From the NCBI GenBank assembly GCA_902475415.1, contig CABRZK010000074.1:1-9826 (forward strand): a stretch of 9,826 nt of DNA. Direction: 5' to 3'. Shown here piece after piece: positions 1 through 6,696 of this stretch (position 1 is its first letter; every line of letters begins with the position of its first letter). Position numbers and translations under genes: made by a program. Source of the DNA: an uncultured Eubacterium sp. (GTDB taxonomy: Bacteria; Bacillota; Clostridia; Lachnospirales; Lachnospiraceae). A model generated the notes under the pieces. The model saw only the letters and a list, made by a program, of their open reading frames with translations, was not told the origin of the DNA and ran no database searches.

Positions 1-285
1 CCCGCCGATATCAAGCCCCATGATAATATCCGTTTCTTCATCCATAGCAGTCAGAAACATAATGGGTACTTTTGAAGTCTTTCGTATATTTCTGCATATA
101 TCAAATCCAGAACCATCCGGCAGGGTAACATCCAGGATTACCAGATCATATCTTCCTGCTTCCCATAAGCTGTCTGCCTCACTGCTGGTGTGTGCAACAT
201 CAAGCTGATACCCCTGCTTTTTTACAGCAAAGGACAGTCCATTTATCAGGCTTAAGTCATCCTCAACCAATAAAATTCTTTTCAT
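1..285 (-). CDS. OmpR-type response regulator, N-terminal part (runs off window)
   Basis: Only the first 95 codons are in the window. They encode most of a receiver domain. The acidic pocket is E8/D9/D10, the phospho-acceptor is D52 in VILDVTLPDG, and the switch threonine is T79 in MFLTA. The conserved lysine and any output domain lie beyond the edge, so the OmpR assignment rests on resemblance to BceR/VanR-like regulators. The ATG start at 285 is set by AAGGAG (positions 296-301) about ten bases upstream. The gene follows the hairpin after the winged-helix gene, so it probably begins a new transcription unit, likely with a kinase next to it outside the window. It is distinct in sequence from the regulator at 6801. 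Phosphorylation by an unseen histidine kinase is expected from the family. Confidence 0.88.
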   Translation of the reverse strand, partial: MKRILLVEDDLSLINGLSFAVKKQGYQLDVAHTSSEADSLWEAGRYDLVILDVTLPDGSGFDICRNIRKTSKVPIMFLTAMDEETDIIMGLDIGG

Positions 286-368
286 AATGTATTGCTCCTT
301 TATCAGTTTCTTATTTCAATCAGTCATTTTCAACTGAGGAAAAGTCATGCGTTTCTCTTTTGAACCTT

Positions 369-500
369 TCATTGTCCTATGGACACAGATTCGCTACAGC
401 TTATTTTACCTCTAAAATCGGGTTTTCTCAACTCGATCATCATCAATAGATACAAAAGTGCCGACAGCAACAGCGCACAAACGCTCATTGCCATCGGCAC
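369..500 (-). other. Possible small hydrophobic ORF or gene remnant (43 codons)
   Basis: A short open frame with a GTG at 500 or ATGs at 494 and 488 encodes one strongly hydrophobic stretch (CALLLSALLYLLMMI) followed by a basic and polar tail ending in SIGQ. It lies immediately downstream of, and in the same frame as, the stop codon of the winged-helix gene. It could be the decayed start of a sensor kinase, since a short N-terminal membrane segment is common there, or chance. No well-spaced ribosome site is visible, and the first third of the frame coincides with a strong hairpin that looks like a terminator. I lean towards non-coding. Confidence 0.2.
446..500 (-). terminator. Long hairpin just after the winged-helix gene, probable terminator
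   Basis: GTGCCGA (458-464) pairs with TCGGCAC (494-500). Inside it GCAA pairs with TTGC and AGCG with CGCT, giving 15 base pairs in three blocks around a six-base loop. On the minus strand the stem is followed by TTTTGTATCTAT, a moderate U-tract. It lies ten bases after the TAA of the winged-helix gene (510-512), the expected place for an intrinsic terminator of the long minus-strand operon. The imperfect U-tract and internal loops lower certainty. Confidence 0.5.
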
Positions 501-509
501 AATTACTAC

Positions 510-920
510 TTACCCCACAAACTTATATCCGCTTCCAATCACCGTTTCTATGTACCCATCTCCGATCTTGCGTCTGAGCGAATACACCACATTCGCCACT
601 GCCGCCCCGCAATGCTCCGGGTCCGCTTTCCAGACCGCTTCGTAGATTTGCTCTTTACTAAGAACCCAGGTGGGATGTTGGGATAGATAGAGTAAGGTAA
701 AGAACTCATGGTGGGTGAGAGGGACGAGAATGCCATTGTGGTAGACGGCCTGTTCGTTGATGTGGATTTCCAGGTTGGGGAAGGTGAGGATGTTTCTTTG
801 CTCTCCTGGCACTGATAGTTTTGTAACTTGACACTGTACATTATCAGAAAGATATTTCACTACATCTTGAAGGAGAGATTTATCTGCTTCAATCATTAAA
901 ACATTTACCATTTCATTCAC
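510..920 (-). CDS. Winged-helix transcriptional regulator with vestigial receiver
   Basis: A 136-residue protein. Residues about 44-136 form a PhoB/OmpR-type winged helix: a beta entry (LTFPNLEIHI), the TxxEFxLLxxL helix, the recognition region (YSLRRKIG) and the final hairpin (ETVIGSGYKF). Residues 1-35 resemble the first strand and helix of a receiver (VLMIEADKSLL), but the rest of that domain, including the phospho-acceptor aspartate, is missing. Regulation by phosphorylation therefore looks impossible for this protein alone. The start may be GTG at 920 (AGGA five bases upstream) or ATG at 911 (GGGGTG six bases upstream); the latter gives 133 residues. It follows the second transporter with a 61-base gap and could be cotranscribed. 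Receiver-less winged-helix proteins of this size occur in gut Clostridia. The targets are unknown. Confidence 0.8.
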   Translation of the reverse strand: MNEMVNVLMIEADKSLLQDVVKYLSDNVQCQVTKLSVPGEQRNILTFPNLEIHINEQAVYHNGILVPLTHHEFFTLLYLSQHPTWVLSKEQIYEAVWKADPEHCGAAVANVVYSLRRKIGDGYIETVIGSGYKFVG

Positions 921-981
921 CCCATTCCTGCTTGCATATCACTTCATTTTTATATGCATGGTTTCCTCTAGTGCATTTTCT

Positions 982-1716
982 TCATGAAACAGGGTATTCT
1001 TGCTTCCTATACATGAACACATAAATAATGACGGACAGAAGTAAATAAAGCACTATTGCAAGGCAAGAAAATGGTATCTTCAGCACAGTAGTATATATTG
1101 AATCGCATTGTATAAATGAAAAGCAGTATGTTATAGGGTGCCAATTTACAGCCCTTCCATTGGCAACAAAAACACCTGATACACCAAGCAACAATGATAA
1201 TGTGGCACCCCACAAATACTTCCCCTTTGCTTTTGAAAACCATAGGATAATAGGGAGGGTTCCAACAAGGACACAAACAGGCGAAATAAAGTTTGAAATG
1301 ACAATCTTCCAAATATCTGTAATTGCTATTTGTGAGCAATTCATAACCATACCAGTCAGTATCAAAACAATGTTCGAAAACAGCCCTATCCATATCGAAA
1401 GACTAAACGCAACTAAAACTTTCGCTTTAATCACACGGCTCCAACGAACAGGTATTGTAAATAAATTCTTTTGCGTGTTCTGAGTATACTCTCTATCAAT
1501 GATATATCCACCAATAAGAGATAGACAAAAAGGCAAAACCAACAATACATTATTGTATGTAAACATACTTGCTAACTGTTCAAAAGTTGCATCCTGTACC
1601 CGCCCAAGTAATTGAACAGAAGAAATAATCATGCTAAACAAAATGCCGATATATGCAACATATGTCATTTTCATTCTTTTAATCTTGCAAATTTCCGCCA
1701 GATAGAGTTTTTTCAT
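982..1716 (-). CDS. Lantibiotic-protection ABC permease, LanG-type (copy 1)
   Basis: A 244-residue ABC-2-type membrane protein with about six hydrophobic segments (near 19-38, 58-73, 100-124, 138-160, 168-187 and 215-236). The N-terminal KLYLAEICKIKRMK is the usual short basic entry of these permeases. After the second segment comes GYIIDREYTQNTQKNLFTIP, the family's ERxxxTLKN-like cytoplasmic motif, probably the contact with the ATPase. Here the usual TLKN is TQKN, more divergent than in the other three permeases of the window. The ATG at 1716 has a very good AGGAGGTG six bases upstream, lying inside the last codons of the E gene; only three bases separate the genes. It should pair with E1 and two F1 subunits to expel membrane-bound lantibiotic. 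A simpler ABC-2 exporter cannot be excluded. Confidence 0.85.
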   Translation of the reverse strand: MKKLYLAEICKIKRMKMTYVAYIGILFSMIISSVQLLGRVQDATFEQLASMFTYNNVLLVLPFCLSLIGGYIIDREYTQNTQKNLFTIPVRWSRVIKAKVLVAFSLSIWIGLFSNIVLILTGMVMNCSQIAITDIWKIVISNFISPVCVLVGTLPIILWFSKAKGKYLWGATLSLLLGVSGVFVANGRAVNWHPITYCFSFIQCDSIYTTVLKIPFSCLAIVLYLLLSVIIYVFMYRKQEYPVS

Positions 1717-1719
1717 TCG

Positions 1720-2478
1720 CTACACCTCCTGACCATTATAAATTAAAATGCCTCCAAGCATTGAAATACATACTACAATGACCAGAAGCAACTCTCCCCT
1801 AAATGCCGGATAGTATAAAGCATCCAAACCATATTGTAAGTTTGGAGTATATTCAACAATCGACAATGGATAGGTAATACGGTACGCAATGCAAATAGGC
1901 AGATGCAATTTTAGACAATTAAGCATTGTCAACTGCCAAACAAAGAGGAAATCTATAAGCACAAAGCAATTTGCTAAAATCAACGCAATAAGATGCTTTT
2001 TATGGAACACAACAATTACCAACAATACTGGCGCTGTTCCACAAACGGCAGCTATTACAGTAATAAAAAGTGCTTTCAATGCTTTTAATACAAAGGCAGA
2101 CGACATTCCCAAAAATATGCCGCCTGCGAATGTATATAGACAGTTTATGATTGAAAAAATCAGCACAAACGTAAATGCTACTTCAATCTTTGACAGAAGA
2201 ATTTTGGACTTTGGTACGGCAGTCACAAGTATTGTTTTCAAAGTATCGTTCTGTTCCTCCATCGAAAAAAGCATTACCAGAATAATGGAAAACAAAAAAG
2301 GGGCAACAAGGAAATTACCTAATAAAATATTCATTCCTACAAGGTTGCGGAAACGATATCCATTATGCAAACAAAGTGCAAAAGAAAACGTAGGCATAAG
2401 TACGCCAACCAACATGATCATTCGCACTGTTTTCTGTCTCTTTACTTTTCGTAATTCGTTTAAATAGACTTTAAGCAA
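1720..2478 (-). CDS. Lantibiotic-protection ABC permease, LanE-type (copy 1)
   Basis: A 252-residue polytopic membrane protein with about six hydrophobic segments. The family motif FSMEEQNDTLKTILVTAVPK follows the second segment and probably couples to the ATPase. The open frame begins with GTG at 2487, but that codon overlaps the GGAGG itself. The TTG at 2478 lies eight bases after GGAGG and gives the normal N-terminus (LLKVYLNELRKVK), so I choose TTG. This start overlaps the last eight bases of the ATPase gene, implying translational coupling. The identical arrangement occurs in copy 2. The partners are the ATPase upstream and the G-type permease downstream. The role in self-protection or resistance to lantibiotic-like peptides is inferred from family and order. 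Confidence 0.87.
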   Translation of the reverse strand: MLKVYLNELRKVKRQKTVRMIMLVGVLMPTFSFALCLHNGYRFRNLVGMNILLGNFLVAPFLFSIILVMLFSMEEQNDTLKTILVTAVPKSKILLSKIEVAFTFVLIFSIINCLYTFAGGIFLGMSSAFVLKALKALFITVIAAVCGTAPVLLVIVVFHKKHLIALILANCFVLIDFLFVWQLTMLNCLKLHLPICIAYRITYPLSIVEYTPNLQYGLDALYYPAFRGELLLVIVVCISMLGGILIYNGQEV

Positions 2479-2542
2479 TCCCCTCACCTCCTGTTATCTT
2501 CTTAAAGTAATCCTCCAATGTATTTTCACAGAGATGCGCTTC
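2471..2542 (-). repeat. Conserved F-E junction repeat, copy 1
   Basis: These 72 bases, covering the end of the ATPase gene and the overlapping E start, match 5729-5800 at 64 of 72 positions. Much of the identity includes synonymous sites and the translation-start region of the E gene. Confidence 0.85.
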
Positions 2543-3394
2543 GCTTACATCAATGCCAGCTTCAACAAGAGTACGGTTAATCATTGCCACTGGAAATGAC
2601 ATATCATACAGATAAAGAGTGTTTTTGTCCACAATTTTCATGCTTTTTATTTTAAATGCACCATCAATGATTTGTGCAGCCTTTCCAGCATCCGATACGA
2701 AAAACTGAACATACTTTGTATTCTTTTTTTCCAGTTCTTTCAAACTTTCTTCTTCCAGCAGTACACCGCGGTCTATGATGCCAACATCATCGGCCAGCAT
2801 AGCAATTTCAGAAAGAATATGACTGGAAATCAAAACTGTTTTTCCTTTGGTACTGCACAGTTCCCGAATGAAAGAACGCATTTCTGCAATTCCGATAGGG
2901 TCAAGGCCGTTTGTGGGTTCATCGAGTATTAAAAGTTCAGGATCATGTACTATAGACGCTGCAATGCCAAGCCGTTGCTTCATACCAAGCGAATATTCGG
3001 AGAACATTTTCTTATCCTTGTATGGCAAACCAACCAATTCCAAACTTTTCTGAATGGCATTCTTGTCTGTGACATCACGCAAACTTGAAAGAATCTGCAA
3101 ATTTTCCGTAGCTGTCAGGTTAGGATAAAATCCCGGTGTTTCAATCATTACTCCAACCCTTCGCAAAATTTCTGCCTTATTTGCAGGAAATTGCATTCCA
3201 AACATCGTAATGTTTCCATCTGTTATTGGAGTCAACCCCAACATCATTTTCATTATTGATGTTTTGCCTGCACCATTTCGTCCAAGCAATCCATAAATGC
3301 TCCCTTTTTGAACATGAATATTTACATGACTTACTACCATGTTCACTCCATAACATTTACACAAATTACTTGTTTCAATTATAAGATTGTTCAT
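2471..3394 (-). CDS. Lantibiotic-protection ABC ATPase, LanF-type (copy 1)
   Basis: A 307-residue nucleotide-binding subunit. Visible motifs are Walker A GRNGAGKT (38-45), signature YSLGMKQR (134-141), Walker B LLILDEP with catalytic E159, D-loop GLDP, and switch H192 in ISSHILSE. At the Q-loop position there is E85 (MIETPGFYPNL), the E-loop that is characteristic of LanF immunity ATPases such as NukF. The C-terminal part (about 225-307) is the usual LanF extension. The frame is open up to a GTG at 3409, but AAGGAG sits six bases before the ATG at 3394, so that start is chosen. It is the same length as copy 2 and 207 of 307 residues are identical without gaps. Its stop overlaps the start of the E gene. 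It powers export by E1/G1. Confidence 0.95.
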   Translation of the reverse strand: MNNLIIETSNLCKCYGVNMVVSHVNIHVQKGSIYGLLGRNGAGKTSIMKMMLGLTPITDGNITMFGMQFPANKAEILRRVGVMIETPGFYPNLTATENLQILSSLRDVTDKNAIQKSLELVGLPYKDKKMFSEYSLGMKQRLGIAASIVHDPELLILDEPTNGLDPIGIAEMRSFIRELCSTKGKTVLISSHILSEIAMLADDVGIIDRGVLLEEESLKELEKKNTKYVQFFVSDAGKAAQIIDGAFKIKSMKIVDKNTLYLYDMSFPVAMINRTLVEAGIDVSEAHLCENTLEDYFKKITGGEGIA

Positions 3395-3413
3395 TTTCAA
3401 CTCCTTCACTAAC

Positions 3414-3441
3414 AGTTTACTGCTGTAAGATGCCAGATCAA
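3414..3441 (-). promoter_or_regulatory. Weak candidate internal promoter before the second transporter
   Basis: On the minus strand TTGATC (3441-3436) and TAAACT (3419-3414) are separated by 16 bases; each matches the sigma-A consensus at four of six positions. A transcript would start a few bases before the ATPase ribosome site. This could allow F1-E1-G1 to be expressed separately from F2-E2-G2. The match is weak and could be chance. Confidence 0.25.
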
Positions 3442-3782
3442 CCTACCATTTCGTTAATTCTGGCAATCAGGTCATAGTCCGTTTTACAGCAAAACACCGC
3501 TCCACAGGCTTGTGCCTCATTTCTTAGACGAGTATCATCATCGCCAGACATAAGTAAAAATGGAACTTTCACACCCTTCTGGCGTAATTTTATAAGAAGC
3601 TCCAGCCCTGTGCCGTCCCTCATATTAAAATCAGAACATACTGCATCAACAGTAACAGACTCAAGAATTTTCAAGGCATCAGCCACACCCATAGACTCAT
3701 AGGTTTGGAATCGCTTTTGCAAAGCGGATGACAATATCCGCAAAAAATCCATATTATCGTCCACAATAAGTATTTTCTTCAA
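3438..3782 (-). CDS. Stand-alone receiver-domain protein (CheY-like)
   Basis: A 114-residue protein made only of a response-regulator receiver. All catalytic positions are present: D8 and D9 in IVDDN, phospho-acceptor D51 in VCSDFNM, S79 in LLMSG and K100. The residue after the lysine is T rather than the usual P. No output domain follows; the frame ends four residues after the last helix begins (INEMVG). The start is TTG at 3782 with AAGGAG seven bases upstream; no ATG lies near. It sits 21 bases after the YxeA gene and 43 bases before the copy 1 ATPase, inside the transporter operon. It could take phosphate from the kinase at 7490 as a sink, or act through a protein partner such as the receiver-less winged-helix protein at 510. 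Both roles are inference. Confidence 0.88.
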   Translation of the reverse strand: MKKILIVDDNMDFLRILSSALQKRFQTYESMGVADALKILESVTVDAVCSDFNMRDGTGLELLIKLRQKGVKVPFLLMSGDDDTRLRNEAQACGAVFCCKTDYDLIARINEMVG

Positions 3783-3803
3783 TTTCGTTCTCCTTGTAAA
3801 TTA

Positions 3804-4148
3804 CTACTTTGAATATACAGCTTGTACTGCTTCCGGAAGTTCATCATACTGTACCTCTGCCCAGGTTACTACACCACGAATCGGTGCCACTTTCAGGCAA
3901 AGATACGCACCATCGGTCAGGACTTTACTTGTTTCAAATGTAATATCCCGTTCTTTTCCGGTTTCATCGTAGGCATCCAGATTGTATTCGTAGTTCATGG
4001 TACCATGTGGATCAATTTCTGTTACCCAACGATTATCGATCTGCGTATAGTAGTCGGTTTTTCCCTGTGTAGCCAGGAATGCTACACCCATACACAGCAC
4101 GATTAAGACTACTGCACCAATACCAAGCCACAATTTTTTCGATTTCAT
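3804..4148 (-). CDS. YxeA-family (DUF1093) secreted or membrane-anchored protein
   Basis: A 114-residue protein with a basic start (MKSKK) and a hydrophobic segment at about 7-27, a signal peptide or membrane anchor. There is no convincing lipobox. The remainder, about 85 residues, has the YxeA pattern: a DYYTQI entry, a tyrosine-rich strand near 50-62 (NYEYNLDAYDETGKE), the TFETSKVLTDGAYLCLKV core and a RGVVTWAEVQYDELP end. Proteins of this family are small, extracytoplasmic and often encoded beside peptide-resistance ABC transporters, as yxeA is in Bacillus subtilis. Their biochemical role is not established. The ATG at 4148 has AAGGAGG upstream. It lies 30 bases after G2 and 21 before the receiver gene, so cotranscription is likely. 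It might bind the peptide or assist the transporter outside the membrane (inference). Confidence 0.85.
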   Translation of the reverse strand: MKSKKLWLGIGAVVLIVLCMGVAFLATQGKTDYYTQIDNRWVTEIDPHGTMNYEYNLDAYDETGKERDITFETSKVLTDGAYLCLKVAPIRGVVTWAEVQYDELPEAVQAVYSK

Positions 4149-4167
4149 ATTAGCCCTCCTTAATTTT

Positions 4168-4194
4168 ACCGCTTATTTTTAGCGGTTTTTTTTG
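4168..4194 (+). terminator. Rho-independent terminator shape pointing against the operon
   Basis: ACCGCT (4168-4173) pairs with AGCGGT (4181-4186) around a seven-base A/T loop and is followed on the plus strand by a run of eight Ts. That is a textbook intrinsic terminator for plus-strand transcription, yet no plus-strand gene precedes it. On the minus strand the hairpin covers the last codons and stop of G2 and is followed by AAAATTAAGG, so it should not stop the operon. It may block antisense transcription or protect the G2 mRNA end. Confidence 0.55.
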
Positions 4195-4940
4195 ACCTTT
4201 TGATTTGTTTTTGTTATAGATGCTTTATTTTCAGCAAATAAAAGCATAACAGTACTTATAGTAAACATAAGCAGCAGTATTCCAGTGCTTAAAAATATAT
4301 TGTAGGCAGCCGTTTCACCACCCTGGTAATTAATAAGCCCTAATCCCGCAGTAACGGGATAGATATTACCAAGACCATGACCAGATGCAAATGTTCCTAC
4401 AAATCCATAAAAGAAAGAAAATCCAACCCCCGCCATAAAGCTGCCTGCGCGCTGCCCAGTAAATACAATAATCGGAAGAACAGCCACATACACAAAGAGG
4501 TTCATTCCAATCATCCTAACAAGGGCCAGTATCATCCCTGCAAAAGAGAAGCCCGGAAAGCGGCTTATAAAAAATATAATCATGGTAAAAACAAATTCGA
4601 TGGCGGCCAGAATAATCGCCAATCCGCCAACGGCAATCAATTTGCCCGCCAGCAATTTCCGAAACGGTATCGGAATTGTCAAAATGTTTTTTAACGTGTC
4701 GTCTACACGTTCTCTTTCGATGATATAACCAGCAATCAGGGTAATAGTCGCCGGAAAAATCAGACTAAAGTTATTCCAGATCACACTGTTTGAAAAATAT
4801 TCAAGGGTATGAACCGCCCCATCCGATGCAGTTGCCATAAAGCGGGTAAGTAGAACAACCGTTAGCATCGTGGCAACACCGATCCAGACAACAGAATACC
4901 TCTTTAATTTATAAAACTCTGTTTTTGCGATTTTTAGCAT
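4179..4940 (-). CDS. Lantibiotic-protection ABC permease, LanG-type (copy 2)
   Basis: A 253-residue ABC-2-type permease with about six hydrophobic segments. It starts LKIAKTEFYKLKRYS, the short basic entry seen in the family. GYIIERERVDDTLKNILTIP lies after the second segment and carries the full ERxxxTLKN motif, a likely ATPase contact. The frame is open to an ATG at 4961, but GAGGTG lies six bases before the ATG at 4940, and the upstream ATG overlaps the E2 coding end without a ribosome site, so 4940 is chosen. Ten bases separate it from the E2 stop. The lysine-rich tail (TKTNQKVKKNR) is cytoplasmic-like. It should form the channel with E2. It corresponds to copy 1 G by position and motif but is much more diverged than the ATPases are. 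Confidence 0.87.
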   Translation of the reverse strand: MLKIAKTEFYKLKRYSVVWIGVATMLTVVLLTRFMATASDGAVHTLEYFSNSVIWNNFSLIFPATITLIAGYIIERERVDDTLKNILTIPIPFRKLLAGKLIAVGGLAIILAAIEFVFTMIIFFISRFPGFSFAGMILALVRMIGMNLFVYVAVLPIIVFTGQRAGSFMAGVGFSFFYGFVGTFASGHGLGNIYPVTAGLGLINYQGGETAAYNIFLSTGILLLMFTISTVMLLFAENKASITKTNQKVKKNR

Positions 4941-4950
4941 TACTTTCACC

Positions 4951-5736
4951 TCAACTTTCATGCTTGCTGTAAATCTTTATGATAGCCAGATAAGATATTG
5001 CACCGATGATAAACACAATCAGGACAACCATCCATAGCGGCAGGAAATATGGCTCTATGACTGAATATGCCGGGGAGTCCGGTGAAACAAATTGTGCTGC
5101 CTGCCAACGGTAAATAGTGGGTGCAGGGAATATGTTGGATATCAGCTTCATGGCTGGTTCTTCCGATGCAAATTGCCCTCCATACGCCAGCATATAATCA
5201 AACATGGTGTAAAAGAATGTCAATATAATTGAAAAGATATAAGAACGATTAAGCCCAACGATTATAATAACAACTGGCAATGTGCTGGCTGTATATAACA
5301 CGCTGGTAACAACAGAAATCCATATCTTCTCACCAATGTTTACTAATTCGCTCCCAGCCATTAGTCCTCCGGCCATAGAAGACAGCAGAGTTGCCAATGA
5401 GTAAATCAAACCCAAAATAAAAAGAACGGCAATTTTAGCACTCGCAATTTTCACTGGGAAAACAGGAATTGTGTGTAAATTTTTTAATGTATCGTTATCA
5501 CGCTCCATAAAAAACAGCATGGCCGCCACAATTCCTAAAACGATAGGCAGCATGACAGGCTCTCCCAATGTTACGAGCAGTCCAAAAACAGCATCAAATC
5601 CCGTAAAATTTCCGACACTCCCGGCTAATACCAGTGCTGTAAAGGGAATAGGGAAAAGCAGGGCTGCGAAAACCACAAAAGACACAAAATGTTTGCGCTT
5701 TAGCTTCCAAAATTCGCATTTAATCAGTTTAAGCAA
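4951..5736 (-). CDS. Lantibiotic-protection ABC permease, LanE-type (copy 2)
   Basis: A 261-residue membrane protein with about six hydrophobic segments, beginning LLKLIKCEFWKLKRKH. The coupling motif is FMERDNDTLKNLHTIPVFP, close to residues 75-93. The open frame extends further upstream to 5817, but that part is read inside the ATPase gene and has no family resemblance. The TTG at 5736 follows GGGGGTGAGGGGA and matches the position of the copy 1 start exactly; the GTG at 5745 is the alternative. The TTG start overlaps the ATPase stop by eight bases, suggesting translational coupling. It works with F2 and G2 as the peptide-expelling pump. The region about 205-235, between two hydrophobic segments, is a larger probably external loop. 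Confidence 0.87.
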   Translation of the reverse strand: MLKLIKCEFWKLKRKHFVSFVVFAALLFPIPFTALVLAGSVGNFTGFDAVFGLLVTLGEPVMLPIVLGIVAAMLFFMERDNDTLKNLHTIPVFPVKIASAKIAVLFILGLIYSLATLLSSMAGGLMAGSELVNIGEKIWISVVTSVLYTASTLPVVIIIVGLNRSYIFSIILTFFYTMFDYMLAYGGQFASEEPAMKLISNIFPAPTIYRWQAAQFVSPDSPAYSVIEPYFLPLWMVVLIVFIIGAISYLAIIKIYSKHES

Positions 5737-5800
5737 TCCCCTCACCCCCTGTAATCTTTTTGAAGTAATCCTCCAAAGTGTCCTCACAGAGATGCGCTTC
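5729..5800 (-). repeat. Conserved F-E junction repeat, copy 2
   Basis: This is the partner of 2471-2542 (64 of 72 bases identical). It spans the end of the F2 gene, its overlap with E2 and the E2 ribosome site. Confidence 0.85.
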
Positions 5801-6652
5801 CTTAATGTCAATACCATTCTCCATAAGGGCGCGGTTAATCTTTGCTACTGGCAAAGTTGTATCATACAGATACAGATTGTAACTATCAGCAATCTGCATA
5901 TTTCTAGTTTGGAACAGCTTGCTGATAATCTGTGCAGCCTTACTTGCATCCGAAACGATGAAGTGAACAAACTTTGCGTTCTTTGCCTCCAATTCTTTCA
6001 GACTTTCTTCTTCCAGCAAAACACCACGGTCAATAATTCCAATGTCATCTGCCAGTAGAGAAATTTCTGAAAGGATATGGCTGGATATCAGAATTGTCTT
6101 ACCTCTGGCATCACACAGCTCCCGGATAAACGACCGTACTTCCGCAATGCCGATAGGATCAAGGCCGTTGATCGGCTCATCCAGTATGAGTACTTCCGGT
6201 TCATGCATGACAGCCAGTGCGATTGCAAGCCGCTGCTTCATGCCGAGGGAGTATTCAGAAAAGAGCTTTTTATCCCGGTATGGTAAATTGACACGTTCCA
6301 ATGCGCCCTTGATATAATTCGGCTTGTTAATTCCCCGCAGCTCCGCAAAAATTCTCAAGTTCTCCGTTGCGGTCAGGTTCGGATAGAAACCAGGCGATTC
6401 AATCAAACATCCAATACGAGGAAGAATTTTGTTTTCGTTACCCTGCATAGGTCGTCCGAAAATTTTAACTTCGCCGGAGGTAGGGGCTGTTAATCCCAAC
6501 AACATTCTCATGGTGGTGGTCTTGCCCGCACCGTTGCGTCCCAGCAGGCCATAAATCCTGCCTTGCTTTACATGAATATTCAAATTGGAAACGCTCACCT
6601 GGTTTCCGTATCTTTTTGTCAGATTGTGAGTTTCAATAATATATTCGCTCAT
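5729..6652 (-). CDS. Lantibiotic-protection ABC ATPase, LanF-type (copy 2)
   Basis: A 307-residue nucleotide-binding subunit with Walker A GRNGAGKT (38-45), signature YSLGMKQR (134-141), Walker B VLILDEP with E159, then INGLDP where copy 1 has TNGLDP, and switch H192. E85 (LIESPGFYPNL) replaces the Q-loop glutamine, as expected for LanF immunity proteins. The frame runs open to 6787 over the intergenic region. The ATG at 6652 is chosen because AGGAGG lies nine bases upstream and the protein then aligns with copy 1 from the first residue without gaps. It is the first gene of the minus-strand operon and faces the two-component genes across a 148-base divergent control region with phased repeats. 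It should be the gene most directly induced by the regulator. Confidence 0.95.
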   Translation of the reverse strand: MSEYIIETHNLTKRYGNQVSVSNLNIHVKQGRIYGLLGRNGAGKTTTMRMLLGLTAPTSGEVKIFGRPMQGNENKILPRIGCLIESPGFYPNLTATENLRIFAELRGINKPNYIKGALERVNLPYRDKKLFSEYSLGMKQRLAIALAVMHEPEVLILDEPINGLDPIGIAEVRSFIRELCDARGKTILISSHILSEISLLADDIGIIDRGVLLEEESLKELEAKNAKFVHFIVSDASKAAQIISKLFQTRNMQIADSYNLYLYDTTLPVAKINRALMENGIDIKEAHLCEDTLEDYFKKITGGEGIA

Positions 6653-6682
6653 GTTCGTATGCCTCCTTTTGTTTTCACATTC

Positions 6683-6693
6683 AGCATAGCATA
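6683..6693 (-). promoter_or_regulatory. Candidate -10 region of the transporter operon
   Basis: On the minus strand two overlapping TATGCT hexamers (6693-6688 and 6688-6683) lie 31 to 41 bases before the F2 start. No recognisable -35 hexamer sits at the right distance. That space is occupied by the phased repeats, the usual look of a promoter that depends on an OmpR-type activator. TATGCT matches TATAAT at four of six positions. Confidence 0.45.
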
Positions 6694-6696
6694 TCA

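Noticed and set aside
921..981. Six-codon ORF (MHIKMK) with a GAGG-like site between G1 and the winged-helix gene
   Set aside because: It is too short to judge, lacks any attenuator-type hairpin or amino-acid bias, and is likely chance.
1889..2467. 192-codon plus-strand open frame opposite the E1 permease
   Set aside because: It is antisense to a clear membrane-protein gene with a conserved start region; the lysine, threonine and asparagine bias is the usual shadow of hydrophobic codons.
5737..5817. Upstream extension of the E2 permease frame
   Set aside because: It overlaps the F2 ATPase coding end, lacks a ribosome site and has no counterpart in copy 1; the TTG at 5736 fits better.
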